Below, in pieces: positions 34,472-44,739 of a stretch of 64,000 nt of DNA; within the stretch, counting starts at the first letter, position 1, and each line of letters opens with the position of its first letter. Source of the stretch: Allantophomopsis cytisporea (lineage: Eukaryota > Ascomycota > Leotiomycetes > Phacidiales > Phacidiaceae); contig CP103025.1 in the NCBI GenBank assembly GCA_024752435.1, positions 310,001 to 374,000 of the forward strand. Direction: 5' to 3'. Below the pieces are notes generated by a model that did not search any database, was not told the origin of the DNA, and was given only the letters and a program-made list of their open reading frames with translations. The position numbers were made by a program, and so were the translations under genes.

Positions 34472-36283
34472 ATATTTTCCAGTACTGAATCAGTTCTCTC
34501 GGTCAGATCTTTATGTATCTTAACCGATAAATATATGATTAAGAGATATGTAAGTATATCTTGTGATCAGCGTAAGCCGTGGGGTGCGCCTTATTCCGAA
34601 CCCGGTCTTTATCTTTTAAGCCGACGTTTACCTTCGCTAACCAGCTTCCGCACCTTGCCACCAAAGAAACCAAAGCCTCGAGCATCTCGTGTGTCGCTAC
34701 TCTCAGATTCAAGCAGCAAAGGATATCTATTCTATCTTTCATCTTTGAGTATTGTATCACATAGATCTGGGACTTAGATCAGTAGCACAACTTCAAATTA
34801 TCAGGCCACTAATGAGGATCGTCCCATGGTTTTCTTGAAAATTCCAGAGAAACAAGTTCAATGGCTCTGGCAGGAAACTTCAAGAGTCTGATGGAAGCTG
34901 TTGAGAGGAAGGAATATTCTTATAGGATCGTCTAGATGATATAAAGGTTATACATCTTATTACTTCGTAGGAGGTCTATTGCTTAGCTATACAGATAATG
35001 TTATTTACAATGAAGTATTTACACTACCTCCTTCAGATCAGAAAGCAGTTATAAATATCCCCGAAGATCGTTAAGATCTAAGTTTCACACGCCCAATCTT
35101 ATATTATAACAGCAGAAATAGCAATTAAGTCACAGAATCACAGAATCAAAGAACGACTTTAATAATGTATGGCTTTTGATGAGTAAACAGATATGAATAA
35201 TTAGACAGTTGCTATTTACGGCTCTGTATTAACGTGACATAGATGGCTACTCAGGGTTTCACTACTTTAGTGATTCAAAAAGCAATAATAATACCAAATT
35301 ACATTCTTCCTTCTTCCTCGATCCATCAAAGCTAATGATATCTAATTCAATACGGTACACATGAATCACAATTGAATTCAAGTAACTTGGGGATGCACAC
35401 AGCACTTACTTAGTCAATGGGCTTGACTTGTGCAGGTCACCTATCTATATGAACAGGTGACCCGCTCAAATTTGTACTTATTTTTCTAACATGTATAAAG
35501 GACCTGCTTACGTATCAGCAGACACTTTCTAAGTAACTTATTATAACAAGGATCGTTACCTTTCACTAAGTTTGGGTTTTCTACCTCTGCATTCTCCCAA
35601 ATGCGCTTATCGACGGTAATATGCTATCATAAAAGTCATTGCGGTGGATAAAATGGCATTCAAGCACTTGCAAAGAAAAATCAACCGGTTAGGAGGCAAC
35701 CACTCAGTACAAGATGAAGAGAAGCACCGAAGGTAATCCCATCAGTGAAGCAGATCAGCTGCAAAATAAAGGGATTCAATTTTGAAACAATTATAGTTGT
35801 CAAAGATATTGGTGTATCATACGGCCTTGGGCGCATCTGGACGAGATACATGTTGTTAATATCATATTAGACGCTATATATTTAACGGCTCTGTAGGCAT
35901 TACTATGCATTATTGTCTGATTAGCCTGCTTAGAAAGACGTTCTTCAAGCCCACTATTTTCGTTGCCTAAAGAGCAAAGCGAAGCATTAATTTTCAAAAG
36001 AGGCGAAGATAACATTACGATGGTTAAGCTCGTCCCTGAATCTTCGGATAATATTCCTTTCCAATACCGTGCGTGATATCTGGAAAATAAGCGCCGAGAG
36101 CACTCAGATCCACTATTGTGTTGAGGGCGCTCTATGCAGCTTCTTGTGTAGATACAAACTACATCCAGGTCTTTCATTCCTCTGTAAATCTTACAAGAAA
36201 CACATTGGGCCCTTCCAACTCCCTCTCTTCTCGTGCACTAAGTGGATTCCCTACTCGCATCCTCAGAGAAGATAAGATATTTT
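34472..36283. other. 1.8-kb AT-rich region, possible degenerate repeats
   Basis: No supported gene. Around 34980-35150 the DNA is AT-rich with a transposon-like look that I could not resolve into LTRs or coding remains. An 11-bp inverted repeat (one mismatch) lies at 35432-35442 / 35455-35465. Confidence 0.4.
35432..35465. repeat. Short inverted repeat GCAGGTCACCT
   Basis: Arms 35432-35442 and 35455-35465, 10 of 11 bases matching, with a 12-bp spacer. It could be a protein-binding palindrome or a small hairpin. No gene starts nearby. Confidence 0.5.
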
Positions 36284-37718
36284 ATGTCTCCACTATCTTC
36301 AGCGGCTTCTCCGCCCGCAACCCCAACACCAGAAGCTTACTCGAACGATAAGCTTTGGAGATTTGATGATCCTGGCGCTAAATGCGAGTGACCCGAAGAG
36401 TACATGCCTGGAGTATTTCATCCGTTCCCTTTAGGGGACACTTTCAAAGATGGACAGTATCGAGTTATAAGGAAGCTTGGCGACGGCTCTTACTCTACTG
36501 TTTGGCTTGCAGTCGACTCAAAGCAAGTTATCACCTATCTGGTTCATGTTTGCCCAACGGCTGCTTATATATTGCAACCGAATGACAATAACCATCGTTA
36601 TAGAAACTTGCGTTATGTGGCACTGAAGGTTGTAGTAGCAAAGAAGTCTGGAGCCGCTGCCATCAATACCGAGCTTTCAATCTACAACCATCTCGCTCAA
36701 AAAGGCGTAGATAGTGCATTCTCCAAGCATATTCTCATGCCTCTAGACAACTTCCAAGTAGAAGGTCCTAACGGAACCCATAGTTGTCTTGTATTTGAGC
36801 CTATGGGCTCAACAACAGCTTCCATGGCTGCTAAACTTCCATGCGATCAAGAAACCCACCAAAGCTATTCAAAGTATCCGAAGTGGATGGCTAAACGGAT
36901 AGTATAACAGGCACTCCCTGGTCTGGTCTTTCTGCATGGCAATGACATTGTTCATGGCGATATACAACCAGGAAATTTGCTCTTCTCCGCTCAAGGCTTA
37001 GAAGCAGCATCCGAGGACTTGCTACAACAGAGCAAGGACAACATATTCGACCTACGTCGACTAGACGGGAAAGAAGATAAATGGGCTCCCAAATACCTCG
37101 CACAGAGCGAATCTCTTCACAAGTACGCCGACACTGGATCAAATTTCCTCATTAAGATCTCAGATTCTGGAGCTGGTAAGCAAATATATACTCATTTCTT
37201 TCCAAATAGGAATTTCTAACCTCTTCCTTAGCTTTCTGGGTGAAAACTCCTCCAGAAAAACCTGTCACTTCCCGTGCTCTACGCGCTCCCGAACTCATTC
37301 TTCGGCAAAAGATCGATGTGGGAATTGATATTTGGGCAATTGGCTGTCTGATTTATGAATTTATAACAGGCATGCCACTCTTCTGTGTAGACAACATATG
37401 TGACGACAACGCCAAGGTGCTATTGACTTTCACCTGCTCGATATCTATAGCGCGCTGGGACCCTTTCCTGATACTATCTTGTCTGAATTTTCCCACACTT
37501 CAACTTGCTTTCGACCAGAAGGAACACGTCACATGGAGGAGAAAAATGCTGTTCCTGGAGAGTCTCTCGAGGAACTCTTCAATACATATAAGCCTGAAGA
37601 TATTGATGAAGGGGAATCCAAAGTCATAACTACCCTCATTCATGAGATTTTGAGATACGAGCGGTCAGAAAGGCCAAGTGCGGCGGAAATATTGGAGAAT
37701 CCTTGGTTTAATGAATAA
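36284..37718 (+). pseudogene. SRPK-like serine/threonine kinase, disabled
   Basis: Clear relic of a fungal SRPK-family kinase. It begins at ATG 36284 (MSPLSSAASPPATPTPEAYS). The kinase core reads VIRKLGDGSYSTVWLAVDS (Gly loop), RYVALKVVVA (catalytic Lys), VHGDIQPGNLLF (catalytic loop), ISDSG (DFG changed to DSG), RALRAPELIL, IDIWAIGCLIYEF, and the C-lobe end ERPSAAEILENPWF. An 81-nt GC-AG intron (36523-36603, donor GCAAGT) joins VDSK to NLRYVALK; a second intron is 37175-37231. Lesions: TGA at 36389-36391 (where Trp is expected), TAA at 36905-36907 just before the catalytic loop, and a one-base frameshift at about 37411-37425 after DDNAK, with the original frame resuming as LLDIYSALGPFPDTILSEF. 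SRPK genes are often expanded in filamentous fungi and many copies decay. Confidence 0.85.
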
Positions 37719-38248
37719 TGCCCTGTACTTATGGGGTCTTCTTGCTACATGTATGCCCTTTTTATGATTAGCTTATAGTTTCAGAGAACCATGTCAAAGA
37801 CAGTAAGGCTTGATGTGAATATCCTTCGACTCAAGCATCAAAAATGAGGCCTTCAAGAAGATCCATTTTCTTCTTTGCTATGAATGATTTGTTCTTATCT
37901 GTTCAAGTGGCAATGAGCGTGGCTATCACTTTCACCCAATACCATGGCATAAAAGTATTTATAATGCTATCACAGAAGTACTAAGATGTAATACTTTTCT
38001 GATTTGTCATTTCACGATTAACTTGAAGTCCTGTCCGGCATCTATGAGAGAAAGCAAGATACAGCAGATGATAGAGTAGATATGTCATCTACGAAAAGTT
38101 GAAAAGACTCCTTAAAACTCGCTTCAGATTCTCCTCAGACCATTCTAAAATCTCGTTCAAACAACAAGCCCAGCGCATTTTGTATCAAACATGCAAGAAT
38201 TCTACATCTTGAAACCCCAATAATCCATCCAAGCGCCCATATATCCAT
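37719..38248. other. Intergenic region
   Basis: 3' flanks of the kinase relic and the Ies2 gene. I see nothing coding. Confidence 0.6.
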
Positions 38249-39650
38249 TTATTCCTGAACGACCTCAATCAAACTTCCATTACCCGCAGCTGGTGCTTTC
38301 TTTGCATCGATAAACAATTTGCCGACAGGACCACCCAGCCACTCCTCGGGGACACCGATTTTACTTCCGTCCTTGTTGTTGATCCATCGTACATATACAG
38401 GACTAGGCTTAGCATTGCCTGCTTCGTCAAGTGGAGTTGCCTCACCACCGGCTCCGAGGTCTTTGCGGCGGGCATTGGTCTTTGGAGCTTGCTTTTTAAG
38501 GAGCTTGTTGATTGTTTCCATCTAGTGGTGTCAGTAGGGTGGGTGGCTTGGGAGAGCATGGACTTGTGAAAGTATTGCTTACCTTCTCCTCCTCATTACG
38601 CTTCTCGCTGAGGTTTTTTCTTCGTCGGGCCATCTCAGCCCGGCGCATAGCATGCTCTTCTGCTGTAAGATGTTTCTTAACTTGAACCTCTGCTTCTTAT
38701 TAGTGAATGAATTTCCTGGGGAAAAAGACCGTGGACATACCATCTGGCAATGCAAGAAGATGTCCACTACCACCCTCTTCCAATCTTGCTCTTTGACGTT
38801 TGGTAAGCTTTGTCAAGTCAGGAGTCGACCCTCTGCTGCCGCCTCCAGGGGTTTCATCATCACTGTCGAGTTCCTCTTCCTCCTCCTCTTCCTCTTCCTC
38901 GATCTCCTCTCCTTCAGCATCCTCGTCCTCTCCCTCTGCATCCTCCTCGTTGCCAAGCTGCATAGTCTCCTCTTCATCATCGAGATCACTATCTAGCTCA
39001 CTCAGCTCATCATCGTCGCTGTCATCGAGAGTCTCCTTCTGTTCCACACTCAGTCCATCACTCTTGCCATCCGGCTTTGCCGTGATGGTTACCTTGCCGG
39101 GTTTGCTTGGAGACACTTTGATGGCTGGTGGAGGTGGAGGCATCTCCATATCAATGTCACCATCAGCATCTTCATCCTCCCCTTCCGCGTCCATATCCTC
39201 ATCTTCGCCTTCAGCATCCTCGTCATCCTCAATTGCATCATCCATCTCATCATCTTCACTATCCGAATCGAGAACATAGCTCTTTTTGACATTTCTCGCT
39301 CTCTTTCCTTCTAAGATCTCTCCACCAATAAACTGATCCCTGCTGTTCACATGAACTGAAGCTCCAGAGCTTCGATGATTAGCTTGTGTGATGGGACGAC
39401 CTCCACTGTTTGCAGATGAGCTCGCACCACCAGTAACCTGACGAAGCTTACTCGGTGGGAGGGTCACTTTCAGACGCATGCTAGGCAGGTCGGAATCCGA
39501 AGTGGATGGTCTTCTTGATACTGAAGCTGAGATGGGTGGTTCTGCTGCACCGTTGCTACGACGGGGTCGGGACATACTGATTGGAGTGTCAGCAATTGAA
39601 GTGGACGATCTTGTTTCCGCCAAGCGGCGACTTGAACGTAGAGCAGGCAT
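38249..39650 (-). CDS. ies2: INO80 chromatin-remodelling complex subunit Ies2 (PAPA-1 domain)
   Basis: Exons, 5' to 3': 39650-38741, 38689-38583, 38521-38249; 429 residues. The first half is disordered (SSRRLAETRSSTSIADTP...), with a long run of acidic blocks (EDDEDAEGEDEDMDAEGEDE and similar). The second half holds the PAPA-1-like region: LTKRQRARLEEGGSGHLLAL, then across the introns KKHLTAEEHAMRRAEMARRR, KNLSEKRNEEEKMETINKLL and KKQAPKTNARRKD. That helical basic block is the signature of INO80B/Ies2 proteins, which bind the Ino80 ATPase RecA lobes and stimulate its nucleosome sliding. The C-terminus forms a short beta-rich tail (PVYVRWINNKDGSKIGVPEE). Nuclear. Confidence 0.93.
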
Positions 39651-40593
39651 GTTGAGGTGGGGAGTTGTTGCTGAAAAGGTGGAAATGGGTGGAGAAATGA
39701 GTACTCGGAGCTGATGCGACTGACTCCACAGCTTATGTCTACTAATGAATCATTATGCAGCAGCTTGACCCGACTGTGGTCCTGAGACAGTGAATTCCTG
39801 TGGCCAGCCGCAGAACAAACGCGCCTTCCTTGCACAAGATGGTAAGACCGTATCACGTGCGGTGAGCCATCAACCATGAGTAGGTGAGTAGGTACACATT
39901 TGATGCTGATGCTGACTTTATTCATCAGGCTGAGCAGGCTGATGATAGAAAAGTCGCAACATTTCGACAATTAACATGCATGGAAAACTTAAAGCGCAAA
40001 AGACGCAGCAAACACTCAACAACGAATGACAGTTCAACTATACTCACATCTATATTAAAGGTGCTTGTCTTGGTCTCAGAGAGTCAAGATGCGTCTTGCA
40101 ATCCTGGATATGACTTGTCTTCTTCAACACGTAGGTGTTTGATATGTGTCCGTATGTAACCAATAGCCCTGTCTACTGCTAAAGATAATTCGATAGGCCC
40201 GGTGGCCCAGACGTCGGCTGCTAGGCGCGCGATATGCAGTCCCGTCGATATGCTCCACTGAATAAGATACAGGGTGTATATAGTGGTGAGATGCTGCAAG
40301 TGGCAATTGGGTATATACCAATCATATGCCTTTATTGAAATCGACGACCTTAATAAGGGATGATATCCTGATAAGTGTGAATTTGGACACAGGAGGAGCT
40401 CATCAATTTGGACGTGACCCCAGGCTCGAAGTGCCTTCCACTGTTTTCACCCAATAGAAATCATCTTGCCCACTTATGTAAGCCGGAGTTTGGGTAATCT
40501 GGGGTACCGAGGCATGTGTAGTTCATCGGTTGCGATAACTGAAATACCTTTGCTGCGCCAGATAATCTACACGATTTTTGAGCATCTTTGAGA
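39651..40593. other. Divergent promoter region, Ies2 / peroxin
   Basis: 943 bp between divergently oriented genes. The small frames (39884-40321) lack domains. I see no gene. Confidence 0.55.
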
Positions 40594-41720
40594 ATGAGTG
40601 ATTCTAATGAGGATCAGAGGAAATCTCTGCCTTCATGGCAGCAGAAAATCACGACTGGGGAACCCACGACGGATTCTACAGCACCATCACAAATTGAAAA
40701 GTCCAAATCGTTGGATACACCGAGACATGAGATCATAGAGCAAGCAAAGAAGTTTCTCGAGGATGACGCTGTACGAGATGCGACCACAGATAAGAAGATT
40801 GAGTTTCTTGAGTCAAAGGGGCTGAGCAATGATGAGATTCAACAACTACTTGGAGTTTCTCCAATCCCAGATGCTTCAAAAGTGGAGGTACGACAACCCA
40901 ATCTCCATCGAAGAGCAATCTAACAGCAGCACAGCCAGTAAAAGAAGCAGAACCTCCCAAATTGCCACCAGTAACTGCACAAGCATCAGTCCAAACCACT
41001 CGCGATATCCCACCCATAATAACCTATCCCGAATTCCTCACGAAGCCGACCCATCCTGCACCACTTATAACAGCTCGCCGCCTTCTCACGACTCTCTACC
41101 TTTTTGGTGGCCTCAGCGCACTTTTCTATGGCACGAGCAAGTATCTCGTAGCACCCATGATAGAATCCTTGACGAGGTCACGGCACTCACTTGCTGAAAC
41201 CACACAATCCCACCTCGATAAGCTTCTCGACCGACTAGCCGGTCTTGTCTCCGAGATCCCACCTACAATTCCCCACTTGAATTCGAATGAACACAGAGAT
41301 AGAGCAGAAACCGATTCAGATGGTGATCCTACGGAGTTATTTTCTAGGGATGTAGGTGTACAAACTTCTCTCCCTTCCAGCCCAGCACTTTCATATTCCG
41401 GTACACCTGGTGCTTCGCAAGGGAATGTCGACTCGCATGTTGAGTCGCTACAAAGGATTTGGACATGCGTAGAGGAGGTAAAATCCGCAGGAGAGTCGGA
41501 GGGAAGGAATATTACAGACCTGACGCTTTCGATTGCCGTGTTGAGGGACTATCTCGATAATTTGGCGTATATTCCGCCGGCATATAGCTATAATGGCTTT
41601 CCGAGTGCTGTGAGCGGGGGTAAGGAGGAGGATGAGATTTCGAGGGTTAAGACTAGCATCAGAGGGGTTAAGGGGGTGCTTTTGAGTGCAAGGAGTTTCC
41701 CCGGAGGAAGAGCAAAATAG
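40594..41720 (+). CDS. Pex14-family peroxin, Pex14/17 (Pex33)-like
   Basis: Exons 40594-40887 and 40935-41720 (47-nt intron, CTAAC branch, acceptor CACAG) give 359 residues. The N-terminal Pex14 helical domain is clear at residues about 48-90: HEIIEQAKKFLEDDAVRD, KKIEFLESKGLSNDEIQQLL. This domain binds Pex5 and Pex19 at the peroxisomal docking complex. One transmembrane helix follows (about residues 145-165, LYLFGGLSALFYG), then a coiled segment YLVAPMIESLTRSRHSLAET / LDKLLDRLAGLVSEIP, which resembles the filamentous-ascomycete Pex14/17 (Pex33) form more than canonical Pex14, and a C-terminal helical region (LTLSIAVLRDYLDNLAY). Which of the two paralogues this is needs a tree. Peroxisomal membrane. 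Confidence 0.8.
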
Positions 41721-41736
41721 ACGATGAATAATCAAA

Positions 41737-42162
41737 TCAAGACATTGTTAAATTTTCCTTGGCTGACAGATGCTTGATGACGGCTATGTAGCTGAGTTTG
41801 TAAAAGAGTGAGTCTAAGCATTTTGCACCAACGTCTGTTCTTGAAACAGTTTCTCGAGTGTCCTTGTATTCAAGAAGTATTTCAAGCACCCGGCTTCCGT
41901 CAGAAGGATCTTTTTGTACATGATCTTCATTCTCTTGAGTATGCCGATGACACCTACCGTTCACTTTGATACCATACGACTCGACCATGACCAAACTTTC
42001 CAACTTCTCATAACTGACGAAGCTAGCGTTGTCATCCACAAGTATCTCAACTTCGAAAACGATTATCGATTCTGTGATTTCAGATAGAGCCTTTGGTTGA
42101 AAGAGCGCATTGCAACGTTGAAATAAGTCTTGCCAAGTACATTGCCATCCAAAAGTTTGAGG
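41737..42162 (-). pseudogene. Orphan coding-like frame without start codon
   Basis: The minus strand is open for 141 codons after a TGA at 42163-42165. It has no ATG before the segment beginning MVESYGIKVNGRCHRH; the first possible start further up is GTG. The translation looks like a folded protein (WQDLFQRCNALFQPKALSEI, SIIVFEVEILVDDNASFVSY, SRTDVGAKCLDSLFYKLSYI) and ends cleanly in TAA/TGA-poor sequence at 41737. I do not recognise it. It may be the last exon of a gene whose 5' part is lost, a decayed copy, or chance; the regular pattern of hydrophobic and charged residues argues against chance. Confidence 0.35.
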
Positions 42163-43583
42163 TCATGCAGTTCCATACTTAACCTGTGGTGCAGTATAAC
42201 AAGAGCCCCTTTAGTATACATCTAAACGCAAGTTACCAGATTAGTATTGTTTATGATAGCAACTATCTCGCAGTTCTCGTAATAAACAAGCTTAAGTAAT
42301 GTACTTGACGAGATTTCTAAGTCCTTCTCTACACAGCTTATAGGAATTGTAAGCTACTTAATATATGAAAAGTTCCCGCTGTCGCTTGAATGATCGGCTC
42401 CGTTATTGAACTTATCTATCAGTTTGCCACGAAATCAACCTGATTGCAGAAACTTTAGTACTGCCTTAAGTACTTTGGTGTCAGGTTGCTCGACATAGAA
42501 AAGAACATAGCAGTATAAACAACTTCACAGAATAGACACACGATTCATACAAACAAAATGGCATATACAAGTGCTGCAACCATTTGTAGGTCTACTGAAA
42601 TTATGATTCAATTTAAATAGAAGTCTCGACTTTATGCCTAATGGATTATAACAGCTGAGATGATAATCAAGTGATAGACAATAACGAAGTGATTAAGTAA
42701 AACAATTACAGCTAGGGCAAAGTATTTATTACACAGCAATTAAAATGGAGTCTCTAAGAGATCATTAATTTCACCTCTGAGATCTATTGTAGGTGAGTAA
42801 CTCTGAAAATTACAAATTTCTGTATGAGATCACCTTACATCTTACAATCCTTCATTTACTCACAACAAGCGTAGACGGAGCAAGCTTGCATAGCTTCTCG
42901 GTCCATTGTTAACAATTTCTACAACTTCAATAGACCTATGCGGATCGAGTGCACTTAGTCTTCCCTGCGGGCTTTTCCTCTATAAACCTTTGTTGTCAAC
43001 TTTGCTATCGTCACCGTATCACTTATAGCGGTCATCGCTGCTGCAGGCGAGTTTATCTTTAGGAACCTACATTTCTGCTACCAAATTGTAAGCGATAACA
43101 GTATCTTAGACTTTTGTTTCCAATTTGGGTTTGATACGTAACCCAGAGCAATAATTTGTATGCTCACTACAGTGGTCTGTTCCAAGCGACTATGAGTAGA
43201 ATGATTCTACAACGCCTAAGATAGGTGTAAATAATATTGAGAATCATTACTATACTATGCGACGAACTAATAACGTGGACACAGTAATACATTTTGCATT
43301 TATTACAGGTGTTTTTGCTTGACTGATCTCAAAACTCTTTATCTATTTTGTACAACCATTTCTTCAGCTGCCCACCAGCGACGGTCTAAATTCGATGCCT
43401 TCTTATAAAATTCGAAGTAGTAGTCTTAGTAGCAATTACGAAATACAAAAGAGTATTGTAATAAATACGATATTTTCCTAATGTCTTCATACTACGGAAC
43501 TCATCCAACTATTATATAATTTGACTCTTGGAACCTGCAGAGAATCTAATATATCATTAAATAAAGCACACAATATAACAATT
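42163..43583. other. AT-rich gene-free region before the tRNA
   Basis: 1.4 kb of AT-rich DNA with stops in all frames. No gene seen. It could be decayed repeat sequence. Confidence 0.5.
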
Positions 43584-43656
43584 GGCCGGGTAGCTCAGTT
43601 GGTAGAGCGTCTGCCTAACACGCAGAAGGTCGCGGGTTCAAGCCCCGTCTCGACTA
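43584..43656 (+). tRNA. tRNA-Val (anticodon AAC)
   Basis: 73 nt, no intron. D arm GCTC-AGTTGGTA-GAGC; anticodon arm TCTGC-CTAACAC-GCAGA, anticodon AAC (reads GUU valine codons); T arm GCGGG-TTCAAGC-CCCGT with one G-U closing pair. The acceptor stem GGCCGGG / CTCGACT has two G-U pairs and a C3-A mismatch, which is unusual: GGTCGGG would pair at this position. Discriminator A at 43656. It stands alone in an AT-rich stretch between the peroxin and DUF726 genes. Confidence 0.9.
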
Positions 43657-44739
43657 CATATATATACCCTATCAGATCACCAAGTCTGAAAATTTTTTGC
43701 TTCTTGATGGTATCGGCCGTTGATCTTTTACTGTTCCTACATTCCTATTTCAACTCCTCCTTTCTTAGTTAGTCCTCCGGGAGGATTCTTTCCTTTTCAA
43801 TGTGCGATCACTACATGATAAGCGATAACGATCACGTGTGTAAAATGATCCATGAATTTGCCCGACATCTTTAAATGATATTCACCACCTCATCACGAAT
43901 AACACACATCTGTTCTGTAGATCATCGAATATCAAATCTGCAAAGTTAAAATAATCTTAATTCTAATGTTTGTAAATTCTATCCTCAGAGTAGCTATACT
44001 TGTTACTGCTTTTCTAGTTGGAATTATAAATGGCGATGCAAATTGTTAGAGAAAAGCTCTAATTCATCTCTCTTCCAAATACCATCCTGTGTCATCATTG
44101 AATCCTTTTTGCAGCAGTGCATATCAACGGGGTAAACGCTAACAGAGTCGAAACTTTAAATCAATACCGATATCGTTGAGCTTACAGGAAGACCGCAGTA
44201 TTGATGAGCTGAATATGAAATGGTCCAACAAAAACCCAATATAAATGTGGCGGGATTAATGAAAGCTAAGTATAGATCACCTAAAAATGATACAAAATTA
44301 TGACACAACAATCTTCTCTAATTTCATATGAGAAATGCAAAACAACATCTACCATTAAAAATTTAGCAATCAAAAGGCTTTTAAAAACATGACTATAAAC
44401 TTAGTAAAGCACTCTAATGGTCTATATCAAAGCCCATGAGCATGAGCTTCGATATTGAGATCCTTTGCTGACTCTTAAGCGCTGATATTTGGCAATCAAG
44501 ACAAGGATACTATTTTGGGAAACTCGGAATCCTATATACGTCCATCGAAGTCCTTCTTTGAATCCCACATGTGATACCATCATCTTTCTGTGGTATAATA
44601 TGAAGCAAAACGACTACCTTGAAGATTCATTCTTATACAAGTTGAAGTTCATAAGCCACAGTTTATGTAACACACGCATTCTAGTTGAGACATCACAACG
44701 TCATAGCTCTTATCGATAACATTCTCCTTGCTTGGAAAC
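43657..44739. other. AT-rich intergenic region
   Basis: Between the tRNA and the DUF726 gene. Short frames only (44489-44719). I see nothing else. Confidence 0.5.

Noticed and set aside
34980..35150. Possible LTR retrotransposon remnant
   Set aside because: AT-rich sequence with a vaguely LTR-like look, but no paired repeat, primer-binding site or coding remains could be found by eye.
38800..39279. 159-codon Ser-rich plus-strand frame
   Set aside because: Antisense shadow of the acidic repeats in the Ies2 gene.
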